DNA from: Alphaproteobacteria bacterium
GTDB taxonomy: Bacteria; Pseudomonadota; Alphaproteobacteria; UBA9655
Direction: 5' to 3'
Length of the DNA stretch: 38,667 bases
Assembly (NCBI GenBank): GCA_019752515.1
Contig: JAIEMB010000029.1
Location: 1-38,667 of the forward strand
Position numbers and translations under genes: made by a program. Of the stretch, positions 32,746-38,667 are shown piece after piece (position 1 is the stretch's first letter; the number at the start of each line of letters is the position of its first letter). Below the pieces are notes generated by a model that saw only the letters and a program-made list of their open reading frames with translations, was not told the DNA's origin and did not search any database.

Positions 32746-33530
32746 ACTTGTCCTTGCTCAAATAGCAGAGAGGTGAGAATGTAGTTGGCTATGAGGATGA
32801 GAATTGAAGAAGATACAACAGCGTATGTTGTAGCTTTTCCAACACCTTGTGCTCCTCCCTTCGAATTAAAACCATGATAACAACCCATCAAGGCAATAAT
32901 GAACCCAAAAACTGAGGCTTTAATAAGACCAGAAGTTACATCTCCAATTTCCATGAAGTCGAAAGTTTGCTTCAAATATGTGGCAGGGTTAAATTCTAAA
33001 CGATAGACGCTCACAATATACCCTCCAAACACACCAATAATATCAGCAACAATCACAAGAAGCGGCAACATAGTGATTCCAGCTAATAGGCGAGGGGCAA
33101 TAAGATATTTTTGAGGGTTCGTAGAAAGAGTAACAAGCGCATCAATTTGTTCCGTTACGCGCATCGTGCCAATTTCAGCAGCCATAGCTGCTCCTATACG
33201 CCCAGCAACCATAAGACCAGCTAGGACAGGCCCAAGTTCACGAGTTATGGAAAGGACTACGACACTCGCAATAGCATTTTCTGCATTAAATCGAGAAAAC
33301 CCTGTATAACTTTGAAGAGCAAGAACCATGCCTGTAAACAAAGCTGTTAATCCTACTACAGGAAGGGATAAGAAACCTATTTCTAGGAACTGACGGAAAA
33401 TTTGGCCGAAGTAGTAAGGTGGTCTTATCCCCTGTACAAGAGAAGTTATAAGGAAGAGAGTAATTCGACCTGTTGAAACCAAAAACTCTAAAAAAATACG
33501 TCCAATACTTCCTAAAGCCCAAATCATCAC
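32742..33530 (-). CDS. mlaE: MlaE-type lipid ABC permease
   Basis: 262 residues, multi-helix inner-membrane permease of the MlaE family. ELGPVLAGLMVAGRIGAAMAAE (first 20 taken) and IGTMRVTEQIDAL are family-defining, with FFGGYIVS-like and FGFIIALMGCYHG downstream. Works with MlaF in retrograde or anterograde lipid transport that keeps outer-membrane asymmetry. Start is GTG at 33530 or ATG at 33527, overlapping the alr stop by 4 bp. The alr-mlaE-mlaF-radA order is a known alphaproteobacterial arrangement. Confidence 0.92.
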   Translation of the reverse strand: MMIWALGSIGRIFLEFLVSTGRITLFLITSLVQGIRPPYYFGQIFRQFLEIGFLSLPVVGLTALFTGMVLALQSYTGFSRFNAENAIASVVVLSITRELGPVLAGLMVAGRIGAAMAAEIGTMRVTEQIDALVTLSTNPQKYLIAPRLLAGITMLPLLVIVADIIGVFGGYIVSVYRLEFNPATYLKQTFDFMEIGDVTSGLIKASVFGFIIALMGCYHGFNSKGGAQGVGKATTYAVVSSSILILIANYILTSLLFEQGQV

Positions 33531-34666
33531 GAAGCCTCATTTGTTTGGAGAGTATTGAGATAGAATCGTTCAAAGCGAGGACCAAGGCGCGTAAAAATCT
33601 CCCAGGAAATCGTACCTGCTTTTTCAGCCAGTTTGTCGATCCAGATGTTGTCTCCAAAGAGCTCAACCCAGTTGCCCGGCTGAATTTTGTTAGGGAGGAC
33701 ATCTGTTATGTCGATGGTTAATAAATCCATCGAGACATTTCCAACAACTGGTAATTTTTGTCCTTCAAAGTAGACTTCTCCCCGATTGCTTAGGCTTCTT
33801 AAATATCCATCAGCATATCCTACACCGAGGGTAGCTATTCGAGAAGCGCTAGATGCACTAAATGTAGCATTATAGCCAACAGATTCACCAGGGAGAATTT
33901 CATTAATTTGCAAAATTTGAGCGAATGCTTTTATAACTGGCCTTAACTTATAGTCTCCGTAAGGCATTGAAGATCGACAGCCTGTTAAGGCAAGGCCTGA
34001 TCGAATCATTGTATAGTGGTAATTGGGACCCAGTAAAAGGGCACTACTGTTTGAAAGACTCGCCAAAGCAAAGGGAAAGCGTTTACAAAGAGAATCGAAC
34101 TTAAGTCTTTGAGCTTCGTTCATAGGATGGGAGGGATCATAAGCACAGGCAAGATGGCTCATGACACAAGTAATTTCCATATGGGAAATTTGTAAAATGC
34201 CAAGGTTTTGAGCTGCTTTTGAAGAAAGTCCTGTCCGCGTCATGCCCGTGTCAAAATGAAGTGCGGCTTTGAATGGCTGTTGTTTTTTTTGGCAAAACGT
34301 ATTCCAAAGATGAATTTGAAGGGGATCACCAAGGACGGGAATGAGGTTATAGTGGGCGTAAACTTCTTCATCTCCTCGTCTAAGACCGTTTAAGATGTAG
34401 ATGAAGCTATCCTCTTCAACATAGTTCTTAAGTTCAATAGCTTCCGTAAGGTGTGCTACAAAGAAATGACGACAACCTTCTTGATAAAGGCGTAAAGTAA
34501 CTTCTTTGACACCCATTCCATATGCATTGGCTTTAAGCACTGCTGCACAAATAGTTCCTTTATTCAAAGTTGAGCTAAAAATACGGTAATTATGGGCTAC
34601 AGCATCTAAATCTATGATAAGAGCTAGAGGGACTGATGGTGAATGAGGAAAAGGCGGATTAAGCAT
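33527..34666 (-). CDS. alr: Alanine racemase
   Basis: Converts L-Ala to D-Ala for peptidoglycan. 379 residues from ATG 34666. PLP-binding Lys45 in AVLKANAYGMG, the second catalytic Tyr in VGYNATFSASS, and the C-terminal GNVSMDLLTIDI and RLGPRFER are all typical. A longer in-frame start at 34756 would lie inside dnaB and adds 30 non-conserved residues. With the 34666 start it overlaps the dnaB stop by 8 bp (ATGCTTAA). D-Ala supply links to the DacC-like enzyme found elsewhere in the window. Confidence 0.94.
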   Translation of the reverse strand: MLNPPFPHSPSVPLALIIDLDAVAHNYRIFSSTLNKGTICAAVLKANAYGMGVKEVTLRLYQEGCRHFFVAHLTEAIELKNYVEEDSFIYILNGLRRGDEEVYAHYNLIPVLGDPLQIHLWNTFCQKKQQPFKAALHFDTGMTRTGLSSKAAQNLGILQISHMEITCVMSHLACAYDPSHPMNEAQRLKFDSLCKRFPFALASLSNSSALLLGPNYHYTMIRSGLALTGCRSSMPYGDYKLRPVIKAFAQILQINEILPGESVGYNATFSASSASRIATLGVGYADGYLRSLSNRGEVYFEGQKLPVVGNVSMDLLTIDITDVLPNKIQPGNWVELFGDNIWIDKLAEKAGTISWEIFTRLGPRFERFYLNTLQTNEAS

Positions 34667-36143
34667 GATGAACCGGTAAAAAATGAGGATCGGCAAGATC
34701 GGAGAATTTCGTGAGTTTTCCTTCAAAATGAAGGGGAACGGTGCTGATAGGGCCATGTCTTTGTTTAGCTATAATGACTTCCGCTGTATTAGCAACCGCA
34801 CTTAGGGCTCTATCCCATTCAGCAATTTTATCATCACTTCCTGTTGGTTTTTTCCGCGCAAGATAATATTCTTCACGGTAAACAAACATAACCACATCTG
34901 CATCTTGTTCGATCGAACCTGATTCTCTAAGGTCAGAAAGTTGTGGCCTTTTATCGTCTCTTTGTTCTACTGCACGAGAAAGCTGAGATAAGGCTAAGAC
35001 CGGTACATTTAATTCTTTGGCAAGAGCTTTGAGACCACGCGTGATCTCAGAAAGTTCTTGAACTCGATTCTCAGCTGATTTTTTTCCTGGATTTGAAAGC
35101 AATTGAAGGTAGTCAATGACAATCATTCCTAGACCCTCTTGGCGCATAAGACGACGGGCTCGCGTTCGAAGAGCAGGAACAGAAAGAGCAGGTGTGTCAT
35201 CAATGAAAAAGGGAAGTGAGTTAAGACGATTTGAGACTTCTACAAGACGAGGAAAATCTGACTTTCCAATGTCTCCTCTTCGAATAAGGTCTGATGAAAG
35301 TCCCGATTCTTGCCCCAGGATACGATTAGCCAACTGTTCTGAAGACATTTCAAGAGAAAAGAAAGCAACGGCAGCCCCTTCCTTTTTCTCAAAGGCGGCG
35401 CGCGCTGCATTGAAAGCTAGGTTGGTTGCAAGAGCTGTTTTTCCCATTGAGGGACGACCTGCTAGAATAATAAGATCAGAAGGATGAAAACCTCCTAAGC
35501 ATTCATCCATTTTCTTAAAGCCGGTTGTTACGCCCACAACATGGCTGTCCCTTTTATAGGCAACTTCAGCATTTGTAAGGGCAGTTTTTAGAGCAACAGA
35601 AAAGATTTGAAGCCCTCGTTCTTGCTGTCCTACGGTGGCAAGGTCAAATAATTTTTTTTCAGCGATTTCAATTTGATCTGTTGCATTGACATCCAGATCA
35701 TAAGTGTGAGCTGTGTTGACGATTCCTTCGCCGATGTCAATGAGTTGGCGCCTTAGATAAAAGTCATAAATTTTTCTGCCATAATGCTCTGTGTTGATGA
35801 TAGAAACGACTGAAGCTGCGAGCTGGGCTAGATATTGACCTCCACCAACCTCAGATAAAGCCTCATCTCGATCAAAATATTCCTTTAGAGTAATAGGGTC
35901 GGCAATATGTCCACGACTAATGAGATTACTTATGGCTTCATAAATGCGCCCGTGGGAAGGGTCAGAAAAATGGTGGGTTGTCAAAAATTCAGCAACTTTT
36001 TCAAAAGCTAAATTATTGTGAAGAAGTGCACCTAAAAGAGCTTGTTCAGCTTCAAGGTTATGAGGAGGAAGTCTTTCGAAGGATTCTTGGGGAAGAGTAA
36101 GAGACATTAAAGAGTCAAACTGAGGTTTTAAAACAGCACTCAT
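34659..36143 (-). CDS. dnaB: Replicative DNA helicase DnaB
   Basis: 494 residues. Hexameric 5'-3' helicase of the replisome. N-terminal domain begins around PPHNLEAEQALLGALL, the standard DnaB start; Walker A is GRPSMGKTALA, Walker B VIDYLQLL, followed by SQLSRAVEQRDDKRPQLSDL and RESGSIEQDADVV. No intein is inserted. ATG 36143 has GGAG at an 8-nt spacing and is preferred to ATG 36173. A TATAGT about 60 bp upstream may be its own -10 element. Confidence 0.95.
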   Translation of the reverse strand: MSAVLKPQFDSLMSLTLPQESFERLPPHNLEAEQALLGALLHNNLAFEKVAEFLTTHHFSDPSHGRIYEAISNLISRGHIADPITLKEYFDRDEALSEVGGGQYLAQLAASVVSIINTEHYGRKIYDFYLRRQLIDIGEGIVNTAHTYDLDVNATDQIEIAEKKLFDLATVGQQERGLQIFSVALKTALTNAEVAYKRDSHVVGVTTGFKKMDECLGGFHPSDLIILAGRPSMGKTALATNLAFNAARAAFEKKEGAAVAFFSLEMSSEQLANRILGQESGLSSDLIRRGDIGKSDFPRLVEVSNRLNSLPFFIDDTPALSVPALRTRARRLMRQEGLGMIVIDYLQLLSNPGKKSAENRVQELSEITRGLKALAKELNVPVLALSQLSRAVEQRDDKRPQLSDLRESGSIEQDADVVMFVYREEYYLARKKPTGSDDKIAEWDRALSAVANTAEVIIAKQRHGPISTVPLHFEGKLTKFSDLADPHFLPVHHA

Positions 36144-36202
36144 ATGGTTGTCTCCAATAGCAGCATTCAGCATTCATTTAATGCATGGGAGTTATTTTAG
36201 AT

Positions 36203-36208
36203 ACTATA
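36203..36208 (-). promoter_or_regulatory. Candidate -10 element of dnaB
   Basis: On the minus strand GGGTATAGTATC contains TATAGT, five of six bases of the consensus, about 60 bp before dnaB. No convincing -35 is visible. Confidence 0.3.
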
Positions 36209-36253
36209 CCCAAAATACCAAGTTCTTTCTGAATAAAGGGCAATTTACATTGC

Positions 36254-36763
36254 TTACTGCACTTTCTCTCCCTGAGAGCTTGCAGTCATATGCTCCAGCA
36301 TTTTAGCTTGTGCCTTAGCTTCATCTTCAGACATTCCCACGTTTACGCTAACTGTGATTGTAACCTCAGGGTGAAGTTGGATGCGAACATTATGAATCCC
36401 GATTGTTTTAATAGGGTGTTCGATCTTGACATTACCTTTGCTTACATGTCCTTGCTTTATGGCATCTGCAATGTCTCTAGCATTAACAGACCCATAGAGC
36501 TGGCCTCCCTCGCTAGCTTGGCGAATAAGAACAATCATAGTTCCTTCTAGACGTTTGGCCAGGTCCTCAGCCTCTTCTTTGTGTTTGAGATTAAGGTTTT
36601 CAAGGCCCTCTTTTTCCTTTTCAAAACGAGCAATATTCTCTTTCGTAGCCCTCAGAGCTACCTTTTTAGGAAGAAGGAAATTACGCGCATAACCAGGACG
36701 GACATTAACAATATCGCCAAGTTTTCCTAGTTTTTCAATGCGTTGCAATAGGATTAATTCCAT
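36254..36763 (-). CDS. rplI: 50S ribosomal protein L9
   Basis: 169 residues. MELILLQRIEKLGKLGDIVN then VRPGYARNFLLPKKVA is the diagnostic L9 N-terminal RNA-binding domain, followed by the long connecting helix and the C-terminal domain with SVNARDIADAI and IKTIGIHNVRIQLHPEV. Binds 23S rRNA. GAGGAG precedes the ATG. It is separated from DUF2232 by 66 bp and belongs to the rpsF operon. Confidence 0.95.
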   Translation of the reverse strand: MELILLQRIEKLGKLGDIVNVRPGYARNFLLPKKVALRATKENIARFEKEKEGLENLNLKHKEEAEDLAKRLEGTMIVLIRQASEGGQLYGSVNARDIADAIKQGHVSKGNVKIEHPIKTIGIHNVRIQLHPEVTITVSVNVGMSEDEAKAQAKMLEHMTASSQGEKVQ

Positions 36764-36829
36764 AATGTAAACTCCTCAATTTTATAAACTTTACTATTTT
36801 CTAACAAGTTTAAGATGAAGAAACAACCG

Positions 36830-37744
36830 TTAGTTTGGCTGTGTCGACTTTTCAATCCAAGGTTTTAAGATTCCTAATATAATGACGAACAAAGCAGGCC
36901 AAAGAAAGAGGAATAATATGAGATAAAAAAATGTGAGTGCAGCCATGGCAAAAGAGGTTTTTCTAAGCCATTTGTGCACAAGTCCGAGGCCGACAAGAAA
37001 AAAAGGAACAATAAGGACAATGGCTGCATTCTTTCCTAGAATTTCAAGTGAACCAACCCCAATTATTGAAAGAAGAAGGGATAAGCATAAAAGCAATAAA
37101 AAACTCCAAGAAACTTCTAAATCTTCTAGGGTTGGCGTAGGGCGCAAGTTTTTTTTATAATGAGAAAGAATTCCTTGGGCTAAGGTACTGTTAAATAATA
37201 TTACCATCCCCCATATTAGAGCAATACAGCCAGGAATTGTGGGAAGAAGTTTTAATAAAAGAGCCTCTGCACCTTTTATTTGCTGGTTTGGGTCTAAGAT
37301 TTCAAGAAATGATTTGACGAGTTTATGCATATCCTCGTTCTGGGTAATATATAAATAAACACCCAGACCAAGCAGCATTATAATTCCCAGGTAGAGCGTG
37401 AAATCTCTGAGAAGAAAAGAGGATGGGTACCAGCTGATTTCTTTAGAAGATGTTTTGCGATTCAAAAGTGCGCGATTTACTAAAAAAGCAGAACCTAGCG
37501 CTGTAAGAACAAAATATTGACCTGCAGAGAAAGGTCCTTCAAATAAGAAAATAAGAGCAGTGGACAGGAGTCCTGCGCCATAAAGAGGCCTCAGTCCAAC
37601 TCCCAACCCGATGAGAAAAAGGGGGAGGGGAGCAAAGTATGAAAAGAAAACAAGGCCAGGGATGGGAATAAGATACAGAAGGGAAAGGGCAGCACTCAAA
37701 AAACCGCCCACTCCTGCTATTGCCATAGAGGCCCGCTTGTTCAT
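36830..37744 (-). CDS. DUF2232 multi-pass membrane protein
   Basis: 304 residues, about eight transmembrane helices, with short basic loops. It lies between rpsR and rplI, the position of DUF2232/YybS-like proteins in many Alphaproteobacteria, and its start FLSAALSLLYLIPIPGL and FFSYFAPLPLFLIGLGVGL is the typical pattern of that family. The function is not established; related proteins are predicted to be substrate-binding or channel-like membrane components. It starts 7 bp after rpsR and is probably cotranscribed. Confidence 0.8.
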   Translation of the reverse strand: MNKRASMAIAGVGGFLSAALSLLYLIPIPGLVFFSYFAPLPLFLIGLGVGLRPLYGAGLLSTALIFLFEGPFSAGQYFVLTALGSAFLVNRALLNRKTSSKEISWYPSSFLLRDFTLYLGIIMLLGLGVYLYITQNEDMHKLVKSFLEILDPNQQIKGAEALLLKLLPTIPGCIALIWGMVILFNSTLAQGILSHYKKNLRPTPTLEDLEVSWSFLLLLCLSLLLSIIGVGSLEILGKNAAIVLIVPFFLVGLGLVHKWLRKTSFAMAALTFFYLILFLFLWPALFVIILGILKPWIEKSTQPN

Positions 37745-37750
37745 CTCAAT

Positions 37751-37993
37751 TTATTCAACAACATAAGGCATTAACGCTAAAAAACGTGCACGTTTAATAG
37801 CCTGGGCCAATTCTCGCTGCTTTTTTTGAGAGACAGCTGTTATACGGCTTGGAATAATTTTCCCGCGTTCTGTCGTAAATTTCTGTAAAAGTTTGATATC
37901 TTTATAGTCTATCTGAATGGCATCTGGCCCGGAAAAAGGGCAAGTTTTACGCCTACGGAAAAAAGGTTTGCGGGTTGTTGGTACGGCACTCAT
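37751..37993 (-). CDS. rpsR: 30S ribosomal protein S18
   Basis: 80 residues. RRKTCPFSG near the start, then [20 protein letters not shown] and [20 protein letters not shown] are the standard S18 sequence. Forms a heterodimer with S6 in the platform of the small subunit. Overlaps rpsF by 4 bp, as usual for this pair. Confidence 0.96.
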   Translation of the reverse strand: MSAVPTTRKPFFRRRKTCPFSGPDAIQIDYKDIKLLQKFTTERGKIIPSRITAVSQKKQRELAQAIKRARFLALMPYVVE

Positions 37994-38385
37994 TCTTTTT
38001 CTCCTTCAATCGGTTCGAAGTGATCAACACCTTCAAAAGCCTCATAACGTCGATCGCGGCTTTGTTTGCTTTGCATGAGAGGGGAAGGATTGGTGTCGAG
38101 TTGGTCGATCTTAAGTGTTAAAAACCGTAATATATCCTCGTTAAGCTGCATTTGCCGTTCCATTTCTTTAACAGCTGGAGCGGGAGCCTCAATATTAAAG
38201 AGGACATAATGACCTTTTCGATTTTTCTTGATACTGTAAGCAAGTGTCCTGAGACCACAAAACTCAGTTTTGGTCACTTCACCCTGACCTTGGGTAATAA
38301 GGTCTGTTAGATTCGCAGCAAGAGCCTCAACCTGGGCAGCTGAAAGTTCTTGGCGTGCGACAAAGACCGTTTCGTAAAACGCCAT
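37990..38385 (-). CDS. rpsF: 30S ribosomal protein S6
   Basis: 131 residues. [40 protein letters not shown] and [20 protein letters not shown] give the S6 ferredoxin-like fold; C-terminal extension is charged. Binds S18 and 16S rRNA. AAGGAG is 6 nt before the ATG. First gene of the long minus-strand operon; its leader may hold an S6:S18-responsive structure. Confidence 0.96.
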   Translation of the reverse strand: MAFYETVFVARQELSAAQVEALAANLTDLITQGQGEVTKTEFCGLRTLAYSIKKNRKGHYVLFNIEAPAPAVKEMERQMQLNEDILRFLTLKIDQLDTNPSPLMQSKQSRDRRYEAFEGVDHFEPIEGEKE

Positions 38386-38460
38386 TTTTTACTCCTTATG
38401 GCTAATCGTGTGAGGCCCTATGCCCTACACAAGCCGGCTTTGCCGGCAAAGAGTGTTATC
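38386..38460 (-). promoter_or_regulatory. rpsF leader with GC-rich hairpins, possible S6:S18 site
   Basis: The leader contains a perfect hairpin GCCGGC-AAA-GCCGGC (38433-38447), strikingly GC-rich for this genome, followed on the minus strand by a second potential stem GTGT-AGG / CCT-CACAC. Known S6:S18 leaders use a CCG-containing element to bind the protein pair and repress the operon. This hairpin has CCG, but the precise consensus was not checked, so the regulatory role is tentative. It could also be a terminator for an upstream gene. Confidence 0.35.
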
Positions 38461-38667
38461 CTTTATTAGTTGAATTGGTGGGACAATGCAAGATTACTTT
38501 TGTAATACGAAAAATAAAGAGATTTTCTAAATAGCTTTGGAGGGTTGAAGTTAGCGATTGCTTACCACCCGACTAAATTAAAGTAGAACCATAAAGAGGG
38601 CAAAGGAGTAAGGTATAGTCCAGCATTGAGAAGTTTTCTGAGTCCTTTTTTGAAGCAAGAAACTAAA
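38461..38667. other. Right-edge region without a recognised gene
   Basis: About 200 bp AT-rich. It should carry the promoter of the rpsF operon on the minus strand. The only notable feature is a 16-bp match to the end of the GNAT gene at the left of the window (plus-strand frame reading IAYHPTK, then a stop at 38584-38586). Confidence 0.35.

Noticed and set aside
36197-36212. Shared GGGTATAGTAT between the dnaB upstream region and the 16057-16184 element as a second copy of the element
   Set aside because: Only 11 bp match and the site reads more simply as a -10 region.

Overview
The window looks like a chromosomal segment of an AT-rich alphaproteobacterium, probably host-associated and of the Holosporales/Paracaedibacter kind. 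The evidence is conserved gene content (rpsF-rpsR-DUF2232-rplI-dnaB-alr-mlaE-mlaF-radA-cvpA on the minus strand; rpmJ, rpoZ, spoT, acpS on the plus strand), low GC, and secreted or eukaryote-like proteins (an OTU-like cysteine protease and a SET-domain protein) of the sort met in intracellular bacteria. The taxonomic placement is inference from gene content; no search was run.

Layout. (1) 1-4.7 kb, minus strand: a small accessory cassette of GNAT acetyltransferase, Nudix hydrolase and SET-domain protein, then an APH(6)-like kinase, NudC NADH pyrophosphatase and a Bcr/CflA-type MFS exporter. (2) 4.7-11 kb: accessory and envelope-stress region with an orphan PAS histidine kinase, a charged disordered protein, a RipA-like membrane protein, a KGG-repeat stress protein divergent from a CsbD-like protein, two paralogous small secreted proteins, an entericidin-like lipoprotein, a secreted twin-CX3C peptide and a divergent peptide deformylase. 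(3) 11.2-13.4 kb: a 722-residue secreted protein with an OTU-type protease domain and two recently duplicated C-terminal beta-rich domains; this is the most interesting gene of the window. (4) 13.7-18.8 kb: DUF983, TrhO, a parvulin isomerase, a palindrome-ended 128-bp repeat element, two tandem secreted histidine phosphatases and a DacC-like carboxypeptidase with a Lys-rich tail. (5) 19-23.7 kb: ribokinase, PutA and a periplasmic rhodanese. (6) 23.9-27.8 kb: rpmJ, rpoZ, spoT and acpS, convergent with a TrmN6-like methyltransferase. (7) 28-29.1 kb: an unrecognised secreted protein. (8) 29.2-38.4 kb: a long minus-strand housekeeping block from rpsF down to an SDR gene, with many overlapping or tightly spaced genes.

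How the genes work together. The plus-strand core couples translation and transcription (L36, omega) to stringent control (SpoT) and lipid carrier activation (AcpS). The minus-strand block couples ribosomal proteins S6, S18 and L9 with the replicative helicase, peptidoglycan precursor supply (Alr), outer-membrane lipid asymmetry (MlaE/MlaF) and recombination (RadA). The middle third is accessory: many short exported proteins with cysteine pairs, envelope enzymes and a candidate deubiquitinase, consistent with life in a eukaryotic cell. No tRNA, rRNA, CRISPR array, transposase or prophage gene was recognised.
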